Part shown: positions 16,468-24,613 of the stretch, piece after piece
Layout of the letters: each line of letters opens with the position of its first letter
How positions within the stretch are numbered: the first letter of the stretch is position 1
The notes under the pieces: generated by a model
The model's input: only the letters and a program-made list of their open reading frames with translations
Databases searched by the model: none
What the model was told of the DNA's origin: nothing
NCBI GenBank assembly: GCA_011391695.1
Contig: JAABQB010000004.1
Span: 18,483 to 82,482, forward strand
DNA from: Desulfobacteraceae bacterium
GTDB lineage: Bacteria > Desulfobacterota > Desulfobacteria > Desulfobacterales > RPRI01
Length of the DNA: 64,000 nucleotides
Direction of reading: 5' to 3'
Program-made: the position numbers and the translations under genes

Positions 16468-17307
16468 ATGTATATCAAGTCCTGGGGGTCCAGAGGGTCT
16501 ATTTCTGTTTCCGGAAGGGATTACTTGAAATATGGTGGAGATACAACGTGCATTGAAATCAGGGCCGATAGCGGAGATATAATCATTATAGATGCAGGAA
16601 CCGGAATCCGGCGCCTCGGCAATCAACTCATCGAAGAAAACCTGTATAAATACAATTTTATTTTTACCCATGCTCATTGGGATCATCTGATGGGCTTTCC
16701 TTTTTTCAAGCCTTTATATTCAAAACATTCCGAATTTATTATGCACAAATGCCCATTTCACAGTAAATTCGTGGAGACGATACTTTCAAAAGTTATGACT
16801 CCACCCAATTTCCCTGTGAGATACTCGGACCTCAAAGCAAATATAGCCTATCCCGATGCTTGCCCGGCCTCCTTTGAAATAGGCTCTGTAACAATTACCC
16901 CGATCCCTTTGAGCCACCCGAACAACGGAAGCGGATATAAATTTAGCGAAGACGGAAAAACTTTTATTTTCATCTCCGATAATGAACTGGGCTTTATTCA
17001 CAAGGGTGGCCTTCCCGTAAAATCTTATATAGAATTTTCTGCCGAAGCCGATCTTCTTATTCACGATGCTGAATACACTCCTGAAGAATATGAACATCAT
17101 AAGGAATGGGGACATTCAACATATTCGCAGGCTCTTTCCGTAGCTTTTAAGGCGGGAGTTAAAAGATTTGGTCTTTTCCATCATAGTCCAGAAAGATCCG
17201 ACAGTGAAATAGATGAATTGGTTGAAATATGCAGACAAACCGCTGCTGAAAAAAGACATAATCTCGATTGCTTCGGTGTCTCATGTGATATGGTTTTCAG
17301 CTTATAA
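16468..17307 (+). CDS. Beta-lactamase-superfamily metal-dependent hydrolase
   Basis: The 279-residue stand-alone MBL-fold protein starts MYIKSWGSRGSISVSG, followed by IDAGTGIRRLG and FTHAHWDHLMGFPFF (HxHxDH metal ligands). Later come a SHPN His region, ISDNE, LLIHDAEYT (Asp ligand) and GHSTYSQAL. It resembles the PhnP/cyclic-phosphodiesterase and two-component-associated branch rather than lactamases or glyoxalases. It is probably a cytoplasmic phosphodiesterase, but the substrate is unknown. It belongs to the rightward 13-19.7 kb cluster, 20 bp behind prmA. Confidence 0.8.
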   Translation: MYIKSWGSRGSISVSGRDYLKYGGDTTCIEIRADSGDIIIIDAGTGIRRLGNQLIEENLYKYNFIFTHAHWDHLMGFPFFKPLYSKHSEFIMHKCPFHSKFVETILSKVMTPPNFPVRYSDLKANIAYPDACPASFEIGSVTITPIPLSHPNNGSGYKFSEDGKTFIFISDNELGFIHKGGLPVKSYIEFSAEADLLIHDAEYTPEEYEHHKEWGHSTYSQALSVAFKAGVKRFGLFHHSPERSDSEIDELVEICRQTAAEKRHNLDCFGVSCDMVFSL

Positions 17308-17375
17308 TCCGGAGCGCATCTGAAGGGAAGATCAATTTGGGTTTGATATCCGGGGCAGTGAGAAGGAACACTATT

Positions 17376-18131
17376 ATGGAAGATCTAATCAAAAAGGCAG
17401 CCAGGGATCTTGCAGGGTCAAATAAAGTTATTGCCCTTACGGGCGCCGGCATTTCTGTTGAAAGCGGCATCCCTCCTTTTCGCGGCAAGGGTGGATTATG
17501 GGAAAAGATTGATCCCATGGAATTTGCGCATATTGATGCCTTCTTGCGGGATCCAGCAAAAGTCTGGAATATTCTTATAAGGGAGATGAAAGATATTGTT
17601 GACAAAGCCAGACCGAACGAAGCGCACAATGGTTTGGCAAAACTTGAAAAGCTCGGGATACTCAACTCAATTATAACCCAGAATGTTGACGGGCTTCACC
17701 AGATGGCGGGAAACAGCGATGTTATAGAATTTCACGGCAACTTTGCATGGCAGAAATGCCTTGATTGCGGGAAAAAAATTGAAACTTTCAAAATATCCCT
17801 GAATGAGATTCCACCCAAATGTTCCTGCGGAGGAATTTTAAGACCGGACTGTGTTTTCTTCGGTGAAATGATATCTCCTGATCATCTTGTGCGTTCACGA
17901 AGGGTTTCTTATGAATGCGATATAATGCTGGTTATAGGAACATCGGCGCTCGTCCAGCCGGCAGCATACATGCCTGTCATAGCAAAAGAATCAGGAGCCA
18001 CGGTAATTGAAATCAATCCGGAAAGCACCCCTCTTACAGGAAGCATAAGCGACTACCTGATAAAGGGGAATGCCGGAAAAATCATAAGAGAAATTGTTAC
18101 TGAAGTAGAACGTATCATGCAGAGCATGTAA
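17376..18131 (+). CDS. NAD-dependent protein deacylase, sirtuin (Sir2/CobB family)
   Basis: The product has about 251 residues with all sirtuin motifs: TGAGISVESGIPPFRGKGGL (NAD binding), TQNVDGLHQMAG, FHGNF (catalytic His), a four-Cys zinc module (CLDCGKK and CSCGG), and VIGTSALVQPAA. The ATG at 17376 follows AAGGA; an upstream in-frame ATG at 17337 adds residues outside the fold. It removes acetyl or other acyl groups from lysines using NAD+. Finding it in the same run as an HDAC-like enzyme and an AcuB-like regulator suggests a local protein-deacylation module for acyl-CoA-generating enzymes. It is followed after 1 bp by the RACE gene. Confidence 0.94.
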   Translation: MEDLIKKAARDLAGSNKVIALTGAGISVESGIPPFRGKGGLWEKIDPMEFAHIDAFLRDPAKVWNILIREMKDIVDKARPNEAHNGLAKLEKLGILNSIITQNVDGLHQMAGNSDVIEFHGNFAWQKCLDCGKKIETFKISLNEIPPKCSCGGILRPDCVFFGEMISPDHLVRSRRVSYECDIMLVIGTSALVQPAAYMPVIAKESGATVIEINPESTPLTGSISDYLIKGNAGKIIREIVTEVERIMQSM

Positions 18132-18132
18132 A

Positions 18133-19677
18133 ATGTCTGAACTTGAAAACGGCTGGATAAAAAGAGTCTCTGTCACGCCCCCTTCCATTGAAGACAACAC
18201 TGCGGATGCAGACAGGCTGGAAAGAGAGTTGATGGCCATTCTCAAAACGGAAAGGGTCGATATCGACCTGTCTGTTCTTGCAGATCTCCCGGAGCTGTTC
18301 AGAAAGAGCAATTATAATTTACGCTGCGTTCTTTCTAAAGATCACAGAAAGTGGCGCCTTTCCGGAATATCATCCGATGATATGGACAGGTTAACCGGCT
18401 TAGCGGTTGATCTTGGCACGACCACCGTTGTGTTAAGGTTGATTGATCTTTCAACCGGCCTTGCTCTGGCTGAAAGCTCTTTCATAAATCCCCAGATATC
18501 AATCGGGCCTGATATCCTTACAAGATTGCATTTTGCCGAAAAAGAGAACGGGCTCTGTGAACTGAACAGGCTGATAATTGAAGGATTGAACCGAGCCATA
18601 GCAGAACTGTGCAAATCCTGCAAAATAGGACATTCCGACATATATCTCCTTTCCGTGGCGGGAAATACATCCATGACCCATCTTTTTCTCGGGTTAAATC
18701 CCCGCTGGATTATCCGGGAGCCCTATATCCCGGTCACAAACAGACCGGGCAGTATCAGTGCCCGCGAGCTTGGAATAACAGCAAATAAATCCGCCGGGGT
18801 TTTTATTTTCCCGAACACGGGAAGTTATTTCGGAGGAGACCTTGTTGCCGGGATTTTATATTCGGGCTTGAACAGTGGCGAGAATACATCTATCCTCGTA
18901 GATGTCGGGACAAATGCCGAAGTTGTCATAGGGAATAAAAACTGGCTGGTTGCCTGCGCCGGGGCTGCCGGGCCGGCTCTTGAAGGAGGGGTCACAAAGA
19001 TGGGCATGATGGCGGGCCCCGGAGTAATTGACAAGGTTTCTGTTGATTCGGAAACCGGGCATTTTTCAATTCATACAATCGAAGGCCTTCCCCCCAGGGG
19101 CATTTGCGGTTCAGGCCTCATAGATCTTGCGGCAGGTCTTTTCCTCTCCGGCATGGTAGACATAAGGGGAAAATTTGTACCAGAGGCATGTAAGGGGAGA
19201 TTAAAAGAGAATGAAGGATTAAAATACTTTGTTCTTGTTCCGGCAAATGAATCTGCAGAGGAGAATGATCTTTCAATAAGCCAGGCCGATCTTGACAGCC
19301 TCATAAGATCCAAAGCAGCCATGTACACCATACTTGAAACCATTGCCTCTTATGTCGGGATTTCACTTTCAGAGCTCTCGATGTTTTATGTGGCGGGTAC
19401 TTTCGGCTCCCTTATCAATCCGCGCTCAGCCATTACCATCGGAATGATGCCGGATCTTCCTGAGGGCGCCTATAAGTCCATTGGGAACAGCTCTCTTGAA
19501 GGCGCTTCCATGCTTCTTAAAAACCACAGATTAATTGATGAAATTGATGCCATCAGAAACAGCATTACTTATATCGAATTGAATGTAAACCAGGATTTCA
19601 TGAACCGGTTTTCTGCCGCCAGATTTATCCCACACACAAATCTTTCGCTTTTCCCATCGGTCAATTCTGATCCGTAA
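18133..19677 (+). CDS. RACE/DUF4445 ASKHA-type reductive activator lacking its ferredoxin domain
   Basis: The 514-residue product has an N-terminal linker domain (about 1-90; VSVTPPSIEDNTADADRLE) and a large ASKHA ATPase domain. The ATPase shows GLAVDLGTTTVVLRLIDL, SVAGNTSMTHLFLGL, FGGDLVAGIL, LVDVGTNAEVVIG, CAGAAGPALEGG and FYVAGTFGSLINP. This is the RACE family, which uses ATP to reactivate oxidised Co(II) corrinoid proteins of methyltransferase systems. Typical members carry an N-terminal [2Fe-2S] domain, but none is present here, as the first 90 residues have no Cys. The electron donor must be separate, or the role differs. The stop codon lies in a copy of the GTAAAAAGTC repeat (19672-19708). 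It is the last gene of the 13.0-19.7 kb cluster. Confidence 0.85.
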   Translation: MSELENGWIKRVSVTPPSIEDNTADADRLERELMAILKTERVDIDLSVLADLPELFRKSNYNLRCVLSKDHRKWRLSGISSDDMDRLTGLAVDLGTTTVVLRLIDLSTGLALAESSFINPQISIGPDILTRLHFAEKENGLCELNRLIIEGLNRAIAELCKSCKIGHSDIYLLSVAGNTSMTHLFLGLNPRWIIREPYIPVTNRPGSISARELGITANKSAGVFIFPNTGSYFGGDLVAGILYSGLNSGENTSILVDVGTNAEVVIGNKNWLVACAGAAGPALEGGVTKMGMMAGPGVIDKVSVDSETGHFSIHTIEGLPPRGICGSGLIDLAAGLFLSGMVDIRGKFVPEACKGRLKENEGLKYFVLVPANESAEENDLSISQADLDSLIRSKAAMYTILETIASYVGISLSELSMFYVAGTFGSLINPRSAITIGMMPDLPEGAYKSIGNSSLEGASMLLKNHRLIDEIDAIRNSITYIELNVNQDFMNRFSAARFIPHTNLSLFPSVNSDP

Positions 19678-19708
19678 AAAGTCGAAGTCCAGACGGCAAA
19701 GTAACAAA
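19672..19708. repeat. Partial copy of the GTAAAAAGTC MITE family
   Basis: GTAAAAAGTCGAAGTCCAGA (from 19674) continuing CGGCAAAGTAA matches the left interior of the element at 40078-40107 (GTAAAAAGCAAAATTCGGAC, then GGCAAAGTAA). It supplies the TAA of the RACE gene and borders the G+C-rich protease gene. The rest of 19709-19788 contains a small GTTGCGAAGCAAC palindrome and no gene. Confidence 0.6.
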
Positions 19709-19788
19709 ATCCTGTCAATTCGTTGCGAAGCAACTTGCCAGATCTCCGCAATCAAATCCGCATCCGAGATTAATCCAAACATTTGAAG

Positions 19789-20910
19789 TCAGGGGGATGC
19801 AGCGGTTGCAGAGGTCTGTGCTGGAGACGCTGGTTCACGAATGCAACGGACGAGCACGGTGACTACGGTACCACGGTTGGCAATTTCGGTATTCTCCAGT
19901 TTGGAGGAAGCGGACGAAGACGTGAAATCGACATACTGAGCTGCGAGGAACGATCGCACAATGTCGCCTCGGATTGCGAAATTGATGTTCTGAGGCAAAT
20001 CGCCGGTGCTTTTCGCCAGCTTGAGGGCATCGAGCTTGGAGACCACAATTCCAATGACATTGCCCGCCGCGTCGAAAACCGGCCCTCCGCTGTTTCCACG
20101 CTGGATCGGGACATCGATCTGCATATGCGCGGGATTGCCACTCACCCCCACCGTCGAGTTCACGTGGCCGAAACTGATATTGGGTTGCGCGCTGAGCACG
20201 TTGACCAGCGGGTATCCGATTACGGCCACCGGTTCGCCCAATTTTGGCGCCGCATCCTGACGCAGCGGCGCTGCCAGTGGAAAAGATGCTTCCACAGCGA
20301 GAAGCGCGAGATCCAGAGCCGGGTCTGCATTCCGAAGAGTGGCCTTGACGGTTCGGTTGGAATCGAGAACGATTTGAAAGGAGTCGCATTGGCGGACCAC
20401 ATGCTCGTTGGTCAGGATGAGCCCGTTCGGGGTGATCACGATGCCAGACCCGGTCGAAATGGTCCGCACGGCCGGTTTCGCAGGTACGGCTTTCTTCAGT
20501 GCCACTGCCGCTCCGCCATCAGTGTACCCCGCGATATAGTCGCAAGCCTGCTTCATGGCCGCAGCGACGTCGGATCCTTTCTCCGGCGCGGCAAATTTCG
20601 ACTTCCAATCTCTTCGAAAATCGATGTGCGTCAGTTTCCCGCCTTCGCCAAAGTATTGCGTCATCTCCAAGGAGACTTTCTCCTCATTGCAGAGCACATA
20701 ATACTGGCTGCGCGTGGTGGAATAAGCCTTGCCTGATGCAAGCTTCTGCGGGTTCACATACGCGCGATTCAGGAGGAAGATGCCGTACATTCCTATCGAG
20801 TCAAGGTCGACCTGTGATTGATAGATTGCCGTCGACGGGAGAGGTTTCCAATCAGCGCCCAATAAAGTGGGCGTCAGGACCATCAAGGCCAAAAACCACA
20901 AATAGCGCAT
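19789..20910 (-). CDS. Exported trypsin-like serine protease (HtrA-like, no PDZ), probably acquired
   Basis: The product has about 373 residues: a signal peptide (MRYLWFLALMVLTPTLLGA), then a roughly 120-residue N-terminal domain of unknown type (SQYYVLCNEEKVSLEMTQYF), then a trypsin-2 fold. The catalytic triad is His in LTNEHVV, Asp in ALDLALL and Ser in QRGNSGGPVFD. There is no C-terminal PDZ, unlike DegP/DegS. It is visibly much richer in G+C than the genes on both sides, and its antisense strand is open for 317 codons, as expected of high-G+C coding DNA. It is flanked by a repeat remnant (19672) and an A+T-rich stretch. I infer horizontal acquisition. The ATG at 20910 was chosen because it starts the signal peptide; 20931 is an alternative. 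It sits beside the type II secretion operon, but a functional link is not shown. Confidence 0.85.
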   Translation of the reverse strand: MRYLWFLALMVLTPTLLGADWKPLPSTAIYQSQVDLDSIGMYGIFLLNRAYVNPQKLASGKAYSTTRSQYYVLCNEEKVSLEMTQYFGEGGKLTHIDFRRDWKSKFAAPEKGSDVAAAMKQACDYIAGYTDGGAAVALKKAVPAKPAVRTISTGSGIVITPNGLILTNEHVVRQCDSFQIVLDSNRTVKATLRNADPALDLALLAVEASFPLAAPLRQDAAPKLGEPVAVIGYPLVNVLSAQPNISFGHVNSTVGVSGNPAHMQIDVPIQRGNSGGPVFDAAGNVIGIVVSKLDALKLAKSTGDLPQNINFAIRGDIVRSFLAAQYVDFTSSSASSKLENTEIANRGTVVTVLVRCIREPASPAQTSATAASP

Positions 20911-21114
20911 ATTCCGTTCAGATCTTTGCATGGTGGTAGTTTCCGTCTATTCTCTTCGGATTCACAACTCTCGGCCAGGATTTCCATTTAGGGAAAACCT
21001 CTTCAATGTCGAAATTCTCCAACAATATGAAGAAGAACAAGCAATAGTGACACACAAATTAATATATGGGGATAGCACCGGAGTGTCAAGGAGATTCAGG
21101 GACCGCAAATTCTT
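20911..21114. other. Gene-free stretch upstream of the protease gene
   Basis: No convincing gene, RNA or terminator was found. Base composition falls from G+C-rich to A+T-rich within this interval, so it probably holds the right edge of the acquired protease segment as well as its promoter, which I could not locate with confidence. Confidence 0.3.
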
Positions 21115-21354
21115 TCACTTCTGAAGACTCATTAGAGCGCTCCAAACTTCTCCATAGATTCTTGCTCTTGCATTAACTTTCAGAATATCGTCACCTTTTT
21201 TCTGGACAATTCTAAAGAAACCAAAATTTGTCACAAGCCACATAATAGTCTCCGGGGAAAAGTTCCAACCAATCGATATTAAATAGTAAATCAATCGATT
21301 ATTTGACTCGGAAAGGAGTGAAGCCTTGCGTTTCAACGAGCAAAGAGGAGACAT
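21115..21354 (-). CDS. Orphan small hypothetical ORF, possibly a truncated gene
   Basis: The 79-residue open frame contains MWLVTNFGFFRIVQKKGD (internal Met at 21243), then VNARARIYGEVWSALMS. From memory this resembles the first third of a short phage/bacterial hypothetical family that begins with an MW-x-T-x2-GFF-x-IV-pattern and continues VRARVR. Those proteins are longer, so this may be a remnant. There is no clear SD and no paralogue nearby. It sits in the A+T-rich gap between the acquired protease gene and gspC. It may not be expressed. Confidence 0.3.
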   Translation of the reverse strand: MSPLCSLKRKASLLSESNNRLIYYLISIGWNFSPETIMWLVTNFGFFRIVQKKGDDILKVNARARIYGEVWSALMSLQK

Positions 21355-21438
21355 TAAATAAATTCTGATATGATGGGTGGCCGGAATGGCGCGGATTACG
21401 CTCCACTCTTGCGGAAATTAGCTAATAATTGAAATTAT

Positions 21439-21467
21439 TTGCATAAAATGAAAATAAATTGTATCTT
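21439..21467 (+). promoter_or_regulatory. Candidate promoter of the gsp operon
   Basis: TTGCAT (21439-21444), a 17-bp A+T-rich spacer, then TATCTT (21462-21467), predicting a start near 21474, about 40 bp before the gspC ATG. It is the only well-spaced candidate I see between the orphan ORF and gspC. Confidence 0.35.
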
Positions 21468-21514
21468 AATAATATACGGAAAATTGAACGAAAAAATGCT
21501 TTATCGGAAAGATC

Positions 21515-22387
21515 ATGGAGATAATTGACTGGCGAGCCCAAAATTCTAAAATATTAGTCCTGGTTAACGTATTGCTCGGGATAGTCCTTTTTATTTTTGT
21601 TCTGATCTTCGTACGGAACATCATCGCAAAAGTTTATAAGGCAAGAGATGCAAAAGCTCCCATTCTTTCCCAGGTTGCAACCACAAAATACGGAAGGAAG
21701 AACCCTAAAGAATATGAAACCATCCTTAAAAATAATCCATTCGGTTTCCAGGCCGGTACTCTGAAACCGCTAACCGGCCTGTCGGATAAGGCGCTTCCTG
21801 TCTTTGACATTAAACTGATAGGTACAATTTCAGATAACGCGCGTTACAGTTATGCCGTGTTTCTCGGCAAAGACAAAAAGCAGGAGATCTTTAAGAAAGG
21901 TGATTCCGTTTTCGGAAGGGGTTTGCTCAGGCGGGTTGAGAAAAGCAAGGTGTTTATTGAGGAAGGAGGTATTTTAACGGAAATTCCCATATCGGATGTG
22001 ATAGCAACCGATATGGATTTTGCCCCTCTCAGTAGTGAATTGCCTGATCATGTGAAAAGTGTAGGTGAAGGGGAGTACCTGATCGATCAGGAAGCTCTTC
22101 AACAAGCCCTGGACAATCCCAATCAGATCATGACTGGTGCGAGATTAATCCCTAATATGGTAAATAACAAGCAAGAAGGATTTATTCTGAAGGAAGTTAA
22201 AAAGGGCGGAATATATGACAGCATGGGCTTGAGAAATGGAGACACTCTTTTGCAGATAAACGATTACAATATTTCAAACCCCGCGAATGCCCTTCAGGCA
22301 TTTACTGCCCTGAGGGGAATGGACACGGTGCGACTCGATATTATAAGGTCCGGCGCAAAAACGACAATGACCTATCAAATAAGATAA
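21515..22387 (+). CDS. gspC: Type II secretion protein GspC (HR and PDZ domains)
   Basis: The 290-residue inner-membrane clamp protein links the T2SS platform to the secretin. It has an N-terminal helix (about 13-36, ILVLVNVLLGIVLFIFVLIF), a Lys-rich periplasmic linker, and a homology region (about 90-165: FDIKLIGTISDNARYSYAVF through KSKVFIEEGG). The C-terminal PDZ-like domain (about 205-290) carries KGGIYDSMGLRNGDTLLQIN. GGAAAG precedes the ATG. It is the first gene of a compact operon continuing gspD-E-F-G-H-I-J-K-L-M-N. A PDZ rather than a coiled-coil C-terminus is the usual form outside Pseudomonas. Confidence 0.92.
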   Translation: MEIIDWRAQNSKILVLVNVLLGIVLFIFVLIFVRNIIAKVYKARDAKAPILSQVATTKYGRKNPKEYETILKNNPFGFQAGTLKPLTGLSDKALPVFDIKLIGTISDNARYSYAVFLGKDKKQEIFKKGDSVFGRGLLRRVEKSKVFIEEGGILTEIPISDVIATDMDFAPLSSELPDHVKSVGEGEYLIDQEALQQALDNPNQIMTGARLIPNMVNNKQEGFILKEVKKGGIYDSMGLRNGDTLLQINDYNISNPANALQAFTALRGMDTVRLDIIRSGAKTTMTYQIR

Positions 22388-22403
22388 GGAGAAGACAAAC
22401 AGG

Positions 22404-24530
22404 ATGGGCAAAAAAATCATATGTATGTTGTTATTGTTTATCTCCTTTACATTCGCTTCGGGTATTGCGTCGAATGCTTTTGGAGTTGCTACGGAGGAGG
22501 AGAAGGTAACCATCAATTTCGTGGATGTTGACCTTCCGGTCATTGCGAGATTTTTCAGCGAAATTACCAAGAAAAATTTTATTTTTGATGATAGGATTAA
22601 GGGTAAGATCACGATTATCGCTCCATCAAAAATCAGCGTGGACGATGCCTTCAATCTCTTTACATCTGTGCTGGCATTAAAAGGGTTTACCTTTGTTTCC
22701 ACCACTGCCGGCACCTACAAAATTATCCCCACCATGGAAGCAAAGCAGAGAGGACTGGAGGTTTCAGGGGACAGGTCTCCTGTCAACGAAAGCTATATCG
22801 CGAGACTTATACCTCTCAAAGATATTTCCGCAGACGAGGTCATTAAGTTTATCCGGCCTATGGTATCGAGAGAAGGTTATGCCTCGGCATTCGGTCCCGG
22901 GAATATGCTGCTGGTTATAGATTCAGGAACAAATATAGAGAAGATAGCTTCCATCATAGAGGCTATAGACCGACCATCTATGGTTGGAACGCCTGAAATT
23001 ATCTATCTCAAGCACGCGAGCGCCGAAGCTGTTGCCAAAATACTCAATGAGGGCATAAGCCAGAGACGACAGGCAGCAACGCCGCAGACCCTTCCAGATG
23101 CAACAGCGAAGGCAATCGCGGACCAGAGGTTAAATGCCGTTATTCTTTTTGGAGATAAAATTGCTGTTGGATTAATGCAATCCCTTGTTTCACTGCTTGA
23201 TGTTCGCTCCCCGGAAACCCAGGGGATCATCAATGTCTGTTTCCTGGAGAATGCTGATGCCACCGAACTTTCAAAAGTACTGGAGAGTCTTGTAAAAGTA
23301 AAACAGGTTCAACCGCCAGCGGCAACGGTGACGGCATTTGAGACTGTCGGAGGGATAACCATAACGGCGGATAAAGCTTCCAACGCCCTGGTAGTCGTTG
23401 CCTCTCCTGCAGATTACCGGAATTTGTCCCAGGTCATAAAACAGCTCGATAAAAGGAGGAGGCAGGTGTTCGTGGAAGCAATGATTGCCGAAGTCTCTAT
23501 CGATAAGCTGCTTGAACTGGGGACTAAATGGCGGGCCGCAGCTCTTTCGGATGGAGAGCCTGTTCTGGTGGGAGGCGTTGGGACGGTTGATGCTTCCACG
23601 ATCAGCTCTATACTTACCGGCATGACAGGTCTTGCGCTGGGCGGTGTGGCCAATTACTTCACGGTACCGCAGGAATTCATCCCGGGGGCAACTTCGGACA
23701 TGAGGATGCCGGGAATTACGGCACTATTCAGCCTGAGCGATTTCAAGGGCGCGGTAAATGTCCTCTCGACACCGCAGATTCTGACATCCGATAATAAGGA
23801 GGCAGAAATCCTTGTCGGTGAGAACATACCCATGATCTCAAAGAGAGAGAGAGACGTCACAACAACTTCAACTGTTCTTACTTCCATTGAACGTAAAGAT
23901 GTCGGCATTATGTTGAAGCTGACCCCCCAGATCAACGAAGGGGAATTTGTTAAACTTGACATATATCAGGAGATTTCAGCGCAGAAGCAGGAATCTGAAA
24001 ATGTTATCACCTCTGTCGGTCCCACTATGACCAAAAGATCTACGAAGACATCCGTGGTGGTGAAGGATAAACAGTCCGTCGTGATCGGAGGGCTCATGTC
24101 GGAGAGGGATGAAGATCTCATTACCAAGGTCCCTCTTCTGGGAGATATCCCCATCCTGGGATGGCTGTTTAAATACAAGAGCACCAACAAGAAGAAGACA
24201 AATCTTTTGATATTTCTTACCCCCTATATCATTAAGGAACCCTCGTCTCTTTCCAGACTTTCCCATAGCAAGCTCAACGATTATGTGAAGAATGAAAAAC
24301 AGTACGTGACGGATGAACTGTTTGTTACGTTCAGGGAAGGTGTAACCGGGGAGGCTATCCTGGAGATAATAAACGGGCAGAAGGCAGTTGTTTTTAAAAC
24401 CACCGAGGGAAGAATTTATCACCTTAAGCTCGATAAAGAGCAGGAGCTTCAAGATGCTGTCAATAAGTTTTCGGCCTTGCCGGAGGTGCAGAAGGTTGAG
24501 CCTGTCCCGAGGATCATATTATCCGAATAA
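22404..24530 (+). CDS. gspD: Type II secretion secretin GspD with an extra C-terminal domain
   Basis: The 708-residue outer-membrane channel has a signal peptide (about 1-30). The N0 domain (INFVDVDLPVIARFFSEIT) is followed by N1-N3 KH-like domains (IARLIPLKDISADEVIKFIR, VIFLKHA-type repeats). The secretin beta-barrel core contains VPLLGDIPILGWLFKYKS and NLLIFLTPYIIK. After the core, where most secretins end or carry a pilotin-binding S domain, there are about 85 further residues. These include DELFVTFREGVTGEAILEII and a stretch ending PEVQKVEPVPR, which resembles the inhibitor-I9/fervidolysin-type propeptides of subtilases. That resemblance is recognised by eye only. The gene is 16 bp behind gspC. 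Confidence 0.94.
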   Translation: MGKKIICMLLLFISFTFASGIASNAFGVATEEEKVTINFVDVDLPVIARFFSEITKKNFIFDDRIKGKITIIAPSKISVDDAFNLFTSVLALKGFTFVSTTAGTYKIIPTMEAKQRGLEVSGDRSPVNESYIARLIPLKDISADEVIKFIRPMVSREGYASAFGPGNMLLVIDSGTNIEKIASIIEAIDRPSMVGTPEIIYLKHASAEAVAKILNEGISQRRQAATPQTLPDATAKAIADQRLNAVILFGDKIAVGLMQSLVSLLDVRSPETQGIINVCFLENADATELSKVLESLVKVKQVQPPAATVTAFETVGGITITADKASNALVVVASPADYRNLSQVIKQLDKRRRQVFVEAMIAEVSIDKLLELGTKWRAAALSDGEPVLVGGVGTVDASTISSILTGMTGLALGGVANYFTVPQEFIPGATSDMRMPGITALFSLSDFKGAVNVLSTPQILTSDNKEAEILVGENIPMISKRERDVTTTSTVLTSIERKDVGIMLKLTPQINEGEFVKLDIYQEISAQKQESENVITSVGPTMTKRSTKTSVVVKDKQSVVIGGLMSERDEDLITKVPLLGDIPILGWLFKYKSTNKKKTNLLIFLTPYIIKEPSSLSRLSHSKLNDYVKNEKQYVTDELFVTFREGVTGEAILEIINGQKAVVFKTTEGRIYHLKLDKEQELQDAVNKFSALPEVQKVEPVPRIILSE

Positions 24531-24613
24531 TTATCAACAATGGCTCAAAAATCAGGTGCTTAGTTCTTTAATCAGGAGATTGGAGAACAGGAAATTTACA
24601 AAGGTATTTTCAT

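Noticed and set aside
19783..20736. A 317-codon rightward open frame opposite the protease gene.
   Set aside because: It is antisense to a gene with an intact catalytic triad and signal peptide. Its sequence is Arg/His/Asp-rich without domains, as expected for the shadow of high-G+C coding DNA.
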